In this document: piece by piece, positions 15,462 through 23,000 of the stretch
Layout of the letters: each line of letters opens with the position of its first letter
Numbering within the stretch: the first letter of the stretch is position 1
NCBI RefSeq assembly: GCF_018139625.1
Contig: NZ_JAGSOH010000080.1
Span: 1 to 33,875 of the forward strand
Length of the DNA stretch: 33,875 bases
Direction of reading: 5' to 3'
Source: Actinospica acidithermotolerans
GTDB taxonomy: Bacteria; Actinomycetota; Actinomycetes; Streptomycetales; Catenulisporaceae
The notes under the pieces: generated by a model
The model's input: only the letters and a program-made list of their open reading frames with translations
The model's database searches: none
Told to the model about the DNA's origin: nothing
Made by a program: the position numbers and the translations under genes

Positions 15462-16376
15462 ATGAAAGGCATGGACCGATTGCCCGGAAACCGCGGCGAT
15501 ATCCGGGATTTCCTGGCCAGCCGGCGCGCCAAGATCACTCCGGCGCAGGCCGGACTGCCGACCAGCGCCCGCCGCCGGGTCCCCGGGCTGCGGCGCGAGG
15601 AGGTCGCCGTCCTCGCCGGCGTGAGCACGGAGTGGTACACGCGGCTGGAGAAGGGCCACATCGGCGGCGTGTCCGAGGACGTGCTCGACGCGGTCGCCCG
15701 CGCCCTGCGACTGGACGACGACGAGCGCACCTACCTGTTCGACCTGGCCAGGTCGTCGCGGCAGGAGAGCCGCGCGCCGTCGCGTTCGCGTCGCCGGGAC
15801 GTCGAGGTCCCGCCCCGCGTCCGCTGGCTGCTCGAGTCCATGACGACGTCCTCGGCATTCGTCCGCAACGGCCGGACGGACATCGTGGCCGGCAACGCCC
15901 TGGCCAGAGCCGTGTTCGCGCCGATGTTCGGCAGCTCCACCGTCGACGGGCACGGCCGTCCCAACCTCGCCCGCTACATCTTCCTCGACCCGGGTGCCCG
16001 CGATTTCTTCGTCGACTGGGAAGCCGCCGGCATCGCCACCGCCGCCCTGCTGCGCGCCGAGGTCGGGCGCGAGCCCCGTGACCGGGCACTGCGCGAACTC
16101 GTCGGCGAGTTGTCCACCCTCAGCCCCGAGTTCCGCGGCCGATGGGCCGCGCACGACGTCCTGATGCGCCACGACGGCGTCAAGCGGCTCCAGCACCCCG
16201 AGGTCGGCCACCTGGAACTGACCTTCCAATCCCTCGACCTGCCGCTGCCGGGCCGAGCCGTGCACGAACTGATCGTCTACACTGCCGAGCCCGGTACCCC
16301 ATCCGAAGACCGGCTCAAACTCCTCACGAGCTGGGCGGCAACGCAACGACCGCAAAGCCACGCGGACGCCGTCTAG
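15462..16376 (+). CDS. XRE-family regulator with MmyB-like ligand domain
   Basis: A 304-residue protein. The N-terminal helix-turn-helix (about 15-80) includes RRRVPGLRREEVAVLAGVSTEWYTRLEKG, nearly diagnostic of this actinobacterial group. The C-terminal MmyB-like domain (about 110-280), which binds small molecules (fatty acids in studied cases), includes NALARAVFAPM, NLARYIFLDP and LSPEFRGRWAAHDV. ATG at 15462 has no clear Shine-Dalgarno; ATG at 15471 is an alternative, and a leaderless transcript is possible. Divergent from the aldo/keto reductase, its likely target. Confidence 0.92.
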   Translation: MKGMDRLPGNRGDIRDFLASRRAKITPAQAGLPTSARRRVPGLRREEVAVLAGVSTEWYTRLEKGHIGGVSEDVLDAVARALRLDDDERTYLFDLARSSRQESRAPSRSRRRDVEVPPRVRWLLESMTTSSAFVRNGRTDIVAGNALARAVFAPMFGSSTVDGHGRPNLARYIFLDPGARDFFVDWEAAGIATAALLRAEVGREPRDRALRELVGELSTLSPEFRGRWAAHDVLMRHDGVKRLQHPEVGHLELTFQSLDLPLPGRAVHELIVYTAEPGTPSEDRLKLLTSWAATQRPQSHADAV

Positions 16377-16435
16377 TTCTAGCTACCGAGGTTTGGTTCG
16401 GCGCATGTCCGGCGGTGCGCGGGGCACCCGGCGGC

Positions 16436-17089
16436 ATGTTCATGCTCCGACCTCCGGGCGTTTATGCAGCGCAGGGCGATACGTTTCTGCTGATCTCCGC
16501 GTTGCGCCGGGAGGGGCTCGTGCCGGGCGCGCAGGTGCTCGATGTGGGGACCGGTAGCGGGGCGCTGGCGGTCGCGGCCGCTCAGCTCGGAGCCTCGGTG
16601 ACGGCGGTGGACGTCTCGCGGCGCGCGCTGTTTGCGGCGTGGGCGAACGGGGCGTTGCGCGGCAAGCGCATCGCCGTGCGGGTCGGGTCGCTGCTCGAAC
16701 CTGTGCGGGACCGTCGTTTCGACCTGGTGCTTTCCAATCCGCCTTACGTCCCGTGCCCAGGCCGAGGGCTGCCGGCGCACGGCGCGGCGCGCGCGTGGGA
16801 CGCCGGACCGCGGGGACGTGCGCTGCTCGACCGGCTGTGCCGGGACGCGCCGCGTGTCCTCAACCCGGGCGGGGCCGTGCTGCTCGTGCACTCGGCGTTG
16901 TGCGGGACGGAGGCGACGTGCGCCGCGCTGGAGCGCTCCGGCCTGAAGACCCAGGTCGTGGCGCGCATGACCCAGCCATTCGGACCGGTCATGCGGGCGC
17001 GGGCGCGGTGGTTCGAGCGGCAGGGGCTGATCGACGTCGGGGAGCGGGAGGAGGAACTGGTGGTGGTGCGCGGTGAGCGACCCAGGTGA
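16436..17089 (+). CDS. HemK-like class I SAM-dependent methyltransferase
   Basis: About 217 residues. The SAM-binding motif is VLDVGTGSGAL (about 35-45), followed by VTAVDVS, and the NPPY motif (LSNPPYVP) marks the glutamine/adenine N-methyltransferase group. The FMLRPPGVYAAQGDT start matches short HemK-like actinobacterial proteins that lack the N-terminal PrmC domain. ATG at 16436 is chosen because homologous sequence begins here; GTG at 16415 is possible and neither has a strong ribosome-binding site. It overlaps the CDGSH gene by 17 bases, so the two are probably made together. The methyl acceptor is unknown: glutamine of a protein or a small molecule. Confidence 0.85.
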   Translation: MFMLRPPGVYAAQGDTFLLISALRREGLVPGAQVLDVGTGSGALAVAAAQLGASVTAVDVSRRALFAAWANGALRGKRIAVRVGSLLEPVRDRRFDLVLSNPPYVPCPGRGLPAHGAARAWDAGPRGRALLDRLCRDAPRVLNPGGAVLLVHSALCGTEATCAALERSGLKTQVVARMTQPFGPVMRARARWFERQGLIDVGEREEELVVVRGERPR

Positions 17090-17459
17090 CGGGCCGGAGC
17101 ACGACGGGCGGCGCCAGACTTCGGTGAGCGACCCGGGTGCCGGCGCGGTGAGCGACCCGGGTGCCGGGTCGGCGCGCCGCGAGCGGTGCCGGGTTGTGAT
17201 GCCTGGCGCGATCGGTCCCGTCCTCGTGCAGGGTCCGGTGGAGGTGGTGCTCGACGACGGTACGATCCGGTCGAGCGATCGGCCGGTGGTGGCGTTGTGC
17301 GCGTGCGGCCGAAGCGGGAGCTATCCGTTCTGTGACACGAGCCATCGTCGTCGCTCGCGCCCACGGCGTGGTTCAGACGACGGCGACTCACGTCCACGCC
17401 GCGGATCAGCGAGCGGCGACCAGGGCCCCGGGGCTGTCGGTGAGCGGGATACGCAGTGA
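17073..17459 (+). CDS. CDGSH-type [2Fe-2S] protein
   Basis: A 128-residue protein. CACGRSGSYPFCDTSH gives the 3Cys-1His cluster ligands Cys76, Cys78, Cys87 and His91 of the CDGSH (mitoNEET-type) motif, with Thr in place of the usual Gly after Asp88. Such proteins transfer clusters or electrons. The N-terminus repeats SDPG(A/D)G three times because a 20-base unit is repeated, and each copy begins with a GTG, so GTG at 17124 or 17148 are alternative starts. The Arg/Ser/Asp-rich tail is unusual and overlaps the convergent iron-enzyme gene by 54 bases. Likely an electron donor for that enzyme (inference). Confidence 0.82.
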   Translation: MSDPGDGPEHDGRRQTSVSDPGAGAVSDPGAGSARRERCRVVMPGAIGPVLVQGPVEVVLDDGTIRSSDRPVVALCACGRSGSYPFCDTSHRRRSRPRRGSDDGDSRPRRGSASGDQGPGAVGERDTQ

Positions 17460-18437
17460 GCTGTGATGTTGCCGCCAGCACTCGACGGCGTGTTCGCCGA
17501 GTTTGTCGTCCGCCCGCACACTCGCTGCGAGACCGAACGCGATGTCCTCTTCGAGGTGCGGCTCGTCCTCGAGCAGCGCGCCGATGACCTCCCGGCGCAC
17601 GAGCTGTTCGTGGACGGCGTCGGCTTCGACGTGCTCTCGGTAGAAGTCCGTGCCGTCGGCGGACGCGCCGAGTCGGGTCAGTGCTTCGGCGAGCCGGCGG
17701 GCGCCCGGCGAGGAGGTGATCTCGACGGCGGCGAACTGGCCGATGAGGGCACCTCGGTGCTCGCGGTGCAGACCGAAGAGCGACATCAGATTGACTGCGG
17801 CTAGCGCCTCGGCGGGCGCCGCCGCCACATATGCGCCGTACGTAGCATCCAGGCCCATGTCGCGCATCATGGTGGCGAACAGCAGCGAGTGCGTGCGCTG
17901 CGGATTTCCGCCTCCGTACTCGTCGTACTCGATCGCCAGATATGCCGCCTGGGCCCGGCCGTGCAGCCGTGGAATGACCCACGCCTGCGGATCGGCCTCC
18001 TTCAGGTGGTAGAGCGAGCGTTGCGCAAGGTACTCGCGGGCCTGCCAGCGTTCGCCTTTCTCCAGCAGGTAGTGGGAGGGTCCGCTTCCGGTTGGCGGTT
18101 CGACGAGCAGTTCCTCGAGCTGGTCTTCGAGCGCGGGTACCTGGCCCAGTTCTTCGCGCACGGCGGCGAGGAAGCAGTGCTCGAGTCGGGCGCGCAAGGC
18201 CAGGAGAGAAGGGTCCCACTCCCAGCGCGGTGCGACGCCCTCGAAGCCGCGGTAGTGCAGTTCGTAGCAGATGTAGAGCGCCAGCTGGTGGTCTTCGCCG
18301 CGCGGATCACCGGCGTCGGCCAATCGCGGCGAGATCGGTGTTCCGTCCGGCGGGGAGGTGAGCCGATCGACGACCACGGCGCTGACGGGGCCGCGCGGCG
18401 GAGGCAGCAGCGGGGTTCGGGTGTCGGTGATGCCCAT
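17406..18437 (-). CDS. Haem-oxygenase-like iron-containing redox enzyme (HDO type)
   Basis: A 343-residue all-helical protein of the iron-containing redox enzyme family (haem-oxygenase-like diiron oxidases and oxygenases, which include UndA, BesC, CADD and the central domain of SznF). Candidate iron ligands are Glu170/Glu173 and His183 (IEYDEYGGG...THSL), Glu239 (GQFAAVEIT) and His269, Asp273, His276 (YREHVEADAVHEQLV), the usual spacing of this fold. ATG at 18437 follows GGAGG. It begins 11 bases after the dimethylargininase-like gene, so the two form an operon, and it converges on CDGSH. Expected to use O2 to oxidise, desaturate or cleave an amine or amino-acid-like substrate; the exact reaction is unknown. 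Confidence 0.88.
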   Translation of the reverse strand: MGITDTRTPLLPPPRGPVSAVVVDRLTSPPDGTPISPRLADAGDPRGEDHQLALYICYELHYRGFEGVAPRWEWDPSLLALRARLEHCFLAAVREELGQVPALEDQLEELLVEPPTGSGPSHYLLEKGERWQAREYLAQRSLYHLKEADPQAWVIPRLHGRAQAAYLAIEYDEYGGGNPQRTHSLLFATMMRDMGLDATYGAYVAAAPAEALAAVNLMSLFGLHREHRGALIGQFAAVEITSSPGARRLAEALTRLGASADGTDFYREHVEADAVHEQLVRREVIGALLEDEPHLEEDIAFGLAASVRADDKLGEHAVECWRQHHSSLRIPLTDSPGALVAAR

Positions 18438-18448
18438 CGTTCGCCTCC

Positions 18449-19315
18449 TCAGTTCAGGGCGGGACTCGGTCCGGGTCGGCTCGGTCCGGGTCCGGCGCGC
18501 AGTTCCAGGACACAGCACTTGGGACCGCCGCCCGCCTTCAGCAGTTCGCCGAGCTCGACCGGGACCGGCTGGTATCCGCGCTCGGCGAGGCGGCCGGCCA
18601 GGCGGGAGGCCGCGGCCGGCAGGACGACGTGGTACCCGTCGCTGATCGCGTTCAATCCGAAGACGGCGGCATCCTCGTCGTCGGCCTCGATGGCGTCGGG
18701 GAACAGGTCGCGCAGCCGGTTCAGGCTCTCGGCGCAGAACGCCCCGGGCAGGTACATGATCTCGCGGCCGTCGAGCACCGCGAGCGCCGTGTCCAGGTGG
18801 TAGTAGCGGGGATCCACCAGCCTCAGGGCGACCACGGGCCGGCCGAAGTAGCCGCCCGTCTCCGGGTGCGAGCCCGGATCGCTGCGCGGCCCATGACCGG
18901 CCAGGATGACCCCGCCGGCGAGCAGATGGTCGCCCTCGCCCTCGTTCGCCTCCCCGGCTCGGCGCACCGGCCGGTAGCCCCGCAGCCGGAACCAGCGCTC
19001 GAACGCGGCGGACTCGCCGGCCCGTTCGCGGTGGCGGAAGCTCGCCACGAGCACCCGGCCGTCGATCACGGTCGCGGCGTTCGCGGTGAAGACCATGTCC
19101 GGCAGTCCCGGCCGGGGCGGCGCCAGCTCGACCCGATGCCCGAGTCCGCGCAGCACGTCCCGCAGGGCGGTGCACTGCGCCTGGGCGAGCGGCGTGTCCA
19201 CCGGACGCCCCGGCTCCATCCACGGGTTGATCGAGTAGTCCACGGTGAAGTGGTCCGGCGGGCACATCAGGTAGGAACGGGGGCGGGCGACCCGCCCCAC
19301 GGTGTGGGCGGCCAT
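18449..19315 (-). CDS. Dimethylargininase / amidinotransferase-fold guanidine hydrolase
   Basis: A 288-residue protein of the guanidine-modifying superfamily (DDAH, arginine deiminase, amidinotransferase), working through a covalent Cys-amidino intermediate. Visible are PDMVFTANAA with Asp73, NEGEGDHLL (Glu127, Asp129), the catalytic His173 in YYHLDTAL and the catalytic Cys at 267/268 in GGGPKCCVLEL. Length fits DDAH. DDAH enzymes turn methylated arginine into citrulline and methylamines. ATG at 19315 has AGGAG. It is first gene of a two-gene operon with the iron enzyme. The Pro-rich last 15 residues are atypical. Deiminase or amidinotransferase activity is a lesser possibility. Confidence 0.88.
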   Translation of the reverse strand: MAAHTVGRVARPRSYLMCPPDHFTVDYSINPWMEPGRPVDTPLAQAQCTALRDVLRGLGHRVELAPPRPGLPDMVFTANAATVIDGRVLVASFRHRERAGESAAFERWFRLRGYRPVRRAGEANEGEGDHLLAGGVILAGHGPRSDPGSHPETGGYFGRPVVALRLVDPRYYHLDTALAVLDGREIMYLPGAFCAESLNRLRDLFPDAIEADDEDAAVFGLNAISDGYHVVLPAAASRLAGRLAERGYQPVPVELGELLKAGGGPKCCVLELRAGPGPSRPGPSPALN

Positions 19316-19455
19316 GCTTTCTCCTGACTCCGGGCGCCGACCCGGATCCGCGGCGTGCGGCGTATCCAGCGGACCGGCGGGTACCCGGCCGCTTCCGGAT
19401 CACACGCGGAGGGCGGCGACGGCCGCTCGTTCCCGGAGGAAGGGGTGGAGCTGCG

Positions 19456-19836
19456 ATGCAACTGGCCTGGGTGCTCGACTGCCGCGACCCGAGGCGGCTG
19501 GCCCCGTTCTGGGCCACCGTGCTCGGCTACCGCGCCGGCCCGTTCAAGCCCCCGTACCTCACCCTGACGGACCCGGCCGGGCGTCGCCCGGACCTGCTGC
19601 TGCAGCGCGTGCCCGAGAAGAAGTCGGGCAAGAACCGGATGCACCTGGACCTGCGGGTGGCCAGCCTGGAGGAGCCGCTGGAACGGTGCCTGGAGGCGGG
19701 CGCCCTCGTGCTGCGCGGGCCGTTCGACGACGACGGCTGGCTCACGACCGTCCTCGCCGATCCGGAGGGCAACGAACTGTGTCTGCTCGTTCCCCCGGAA
19801 GGGCCGGAGCGCGACGCGGTTCTCGATCCGGAGTAG
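19456..19836 (+). CDS. VOC (glyoxalase/bleomycin-resistance fold) protein
   Basis: A 126-residue protein. The ARRLAPFWATVLGY-like opening (LDCRDPRRLAPFWATVLGY), KNRMHLDLRV and the closing LADPEGNELCLL are typical of the actinobacterial single-domain VOC-like group. His in MHLDL and Glu in GNELCL are the likely metal or substrate ligands. Start has GGAG five bases upstream. It stands alone between the divergent dimethylargininase-like gene and the convergent ATPase. Function of this subgroup is generally unassigned. Confidence 0.87.
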   Translation: MQLAWVLDCRDPRRLAPFWATVLGYRAGPFKPPYLTLTDPAGRRPDLLLQRVPEKKSGKNRMHLDLRVASLEEPLERCLEAGALVLRGPFDDDGWLTTVLADPEGNELCLLVPPEGPERDAVLDPE

Positions 19837-19967
19837 GAGGCGCCGCGCTTGCGCCGGGCGAGGTTTCACGCCGCGGCTCCTCATGGCCGTCTGCGCCGGT
19901 GGGGTCCGCTGCGAACGGACTCCGAGGGCTGGCGCGCTGGCCACGGCACGTCGGAAGTACTCCGAGC

Positions 19968-20003
19968 CGGGCCGGGGCCGGGCGGATGTCCGGCCCCGGC
20001 CCG
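19968..20003. terminator. Bidirectional terminator hairpin
   Basis: Perfect 14-bp stem (CGGGCCGGGGCCGG / CCGGCCCCGGCCCG) with an 8-base loop, between the convergent VOC and ATPase genes. Confidence 0.75.
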
Positions 20004-20015
20004 TGTTCGCCGGCC

Positions 20016-23000
20016 TCAGTCTTCCGCGTGGGTCGGCGCGCGGCTCGCGGCGATCTTCTCGACGAGCCCCGGCGCGGCCGCTCCGGCGAGGGTCGCCGTC
20101 GCGCAGGAGGCGCCGACGATGCCCCAGGCGACCGGCCCGAGCGGCGTGCAGCCGAAGAAGCGGCTGACGCCCGGCGTCTCCACGACGGCCACCAGCGCCA
20201 CGGCCGAACCGAGACAGGTGGCCGCGACGAGCGGGCTGCGGCGTCCGGCGAGCAGGGTCTGGCCGAGCTGGGTGCCGACGAGCGCGGCCAGCGCCATCGT
20301 CGAGGCGCGGCGCTCGCGGCCGACGGTCCGCCCGGCCTGCCAGGCGAGCAGCGCGCCGAGCGCGGTGGCGCCGCCGCGCACGGCGAGGTCGCGGCCGAGT
20401 TCCGGGCCCCAGACGCGGCCGACCGGCGCGTCGGCCCGCTCTCCGTCCTGCGGGCGCTCGGGGGCCAGCGCGACGGCGAGGGCGGGCAGCATGTCCGTCA
20501 TCATGTTCACGAGCAGGAACTGCCGGGTGCCGAGCGGCGCCTGGCCGCCGATCGCGGTGCCCAGCACGGTGAAGGCGATCTCGCCGGCGTTCCCGCCCAC
20601 CAGGATGCCCACGGCCGCGCGCACCCGTCGCCACAGCGCCCGGCCCTCCTCGATCGCGTCGAGCAGCCGCAGCGGCTCGGGCTCGGTCAGGACGAGGTCC
20701 GCGGCGTTGCGCGCCGGCACGCTGCCGGTGCCGGCCAGCGCGATGCCCACGTCGGCCGCGCGGATCGCGGCCGCGTCGTTGCTGCCGTCGCCCGCCATCG
20801 CGACCACGCGGCCGGTGCTCTGCAGCGCCTGGACGATGCGCACCTTGTGCTGCGGGGAGACCCGGGCGAACACGGTGGTCTCGGCGATGCGCCTGTCCCG
20901 TCCGGCCTTCGAGAGCCGGTCGAGTTCGGCGCCGGTGAGCACGCGGTCGGCGTCCGGGATGCCGAGCCCGCGCGCGACCGCGACCGCCGTGCGGGGATGG
21001 TCGCCGGTGATCATGACCGGGCGGACGCCGGCGGCCGTGAGACGTTCGACGGTCTCGCCCGCTCCGGCGCGCGGAGTGTCGGCGAGCGCGACGAAGCCGA
21101 GCAGGGTGAGTTCTCCGACCAGGCCGGGCAGCCCCTCGCGGGTCGCGGCGGCCTCCGGGACCGCGCGCTCGGCCACGGCGAGCACCCGCAATCCGTCGTC
21201 GGCGAGCCGCTTGAGGGTGTCCGCGGCGGTACGGCGGCGCGCGGCGTTCAGCGGGCTCGTCCCGTCGTCCGTGGCCACGGAGACACAGCGTTCGAGCAAA
21301 CCCTCGGGAGCGCCCTTGACGATCAGGGTCCGGCTGCCGTCGCGGTCGCCGAGCGCGGCCGAGTAGCCCCGGTTGCTCTCGAACGGCAGGTCGGCCACCG
21401 GTACCCAGGACTCTGACTCCGGGTCTTCGATCTCGCGCGCGGCCTTGACGATCGCGCTGTCCGTGGCGTGCACGTCCGCGTCGGGGCAGGCCCGCGCGGC
21501 GTCCCGCAGGAATCTGCGGCCCCGCTCGTCGTCGGGGGCGAAGTCCCGGTCGAACGCCGCGGAGCGGTTGACCGACAGGCGCCCCTCGGTGAGTGTTCCC
21601 GTCTTGTCGAAGCACAGGGTGTCTACCCGGCCCAGCGCCTCCAGGGTGCTGGCGGATCGCACCAGGACGCCGTGCCGGGAGAGCCGGCGGGCCGCGCCGA
21701 GCTGGGCCACGGTCGCGACCAGCGGCAGCCCCTCGGGCACCGCGGCCACCGCGATGGCGACGCCGGACGCCAGCGCGCGCCGGAAAGGCACCCCGCGCGC
21801 CGCGGCCAGCGCGGTCACCGCCACGCCGCCGATTCCGGTGGCGGGCAAGGCGATCCGGGTCAGTTCCGTCAGCCGCGCCTGGATTCCGGCGCGCGAGGGA
21901 GACGAGGCTCCGGCGACCGCCGCCGCGCGTCCGGCCTCGGTGTCCGGGCCGACGGCGGTGACGACCGCGTACGCGGTGCCGGCGAGCACGGTGCAGCCCT
22001 CGTACACCATGCAGGCTCGCTCGGGCAGGTCGGCGCCCGGCGTCGCATCGAGGGACTTCGCGACGGGCAGCGATTCGCCGGTGAGCGCGGACTCGTCCAT
22101 CTCGAGCCCGTCGGCCGACAGAAGCCTGCCGTCGGCGGGCACGATGTCGCCGGCCCGCAGGGCGATCACGTCGCCGGGCCGTAGCTGATCGGCCGTCACC
22201 GTGCGCGTCGAGGCCTTGCCTTCCGGCACGGGCCAGCGGGTGAGCCGCGCGCGCCGACGCTCGCCGAGGAGCAGGCCGCGCATCGCGCGCCGGGCGCGGA
22301 GCCGCTGCCCGGCGCTGATGACCGCGTTGCCGCCCATGACGCCGGTGACCAGGGCCGCGTCGACGCTGGAGCCGACCACGGCGGAGGCGGCGGCGCCGAG
22401 GGCCAGGACGGGGGTGAGCGGGTCGCGCAGTTCCTCGACCACCGCGCCCCCGAACGAGGCGAGACCCCGGACCGGGTCGATCACGACGTGCCGCACGGGC
22501 GGCGTGGCCGCCAGCCGTCGACCGGCTCCGCGCGCCAGGCGCAGCGCGACGGGCGGTCGGGACAGCGCTTCGCGTCGCCGCTGTTCTGCACGTCGTTCGC
22601 GCAGCCGCTTGAAGGCCTCGTCAGCGGAAAGCGCGTGCCACGCGGTGTGGTCGGTCGGCCGCGGGGCACGCTCCCGCCCGACGCGCAGTCCGTGGTACGC
22701 GCCGCCGAGGACAGCGAGCGTCGCCGCGCCGTGTACGGGCGAGAGGCGCGGGGTGCGGCGACTGCGGCGGTCGCCCGAGACGGCGATCAGCGCACCGAGG
22801 GAGCCGCCGGCCCAGGCGAACCGGGTCGAGGTGCGGGTGACGGCGCGGGCCGCCGGCACGGCGTGCAGCAGCCGCCACACCTCCACGAGTCCGGGACCGG
22901 CGATGAAGTCCGCCGCCCAGCCGACGGCGGCGGCGCAGGAGCCGGGGCGCGGGCACGGCACCGCGACCGAGACGTCGGCCCCGGCCAGCGCGGCGTCGTC

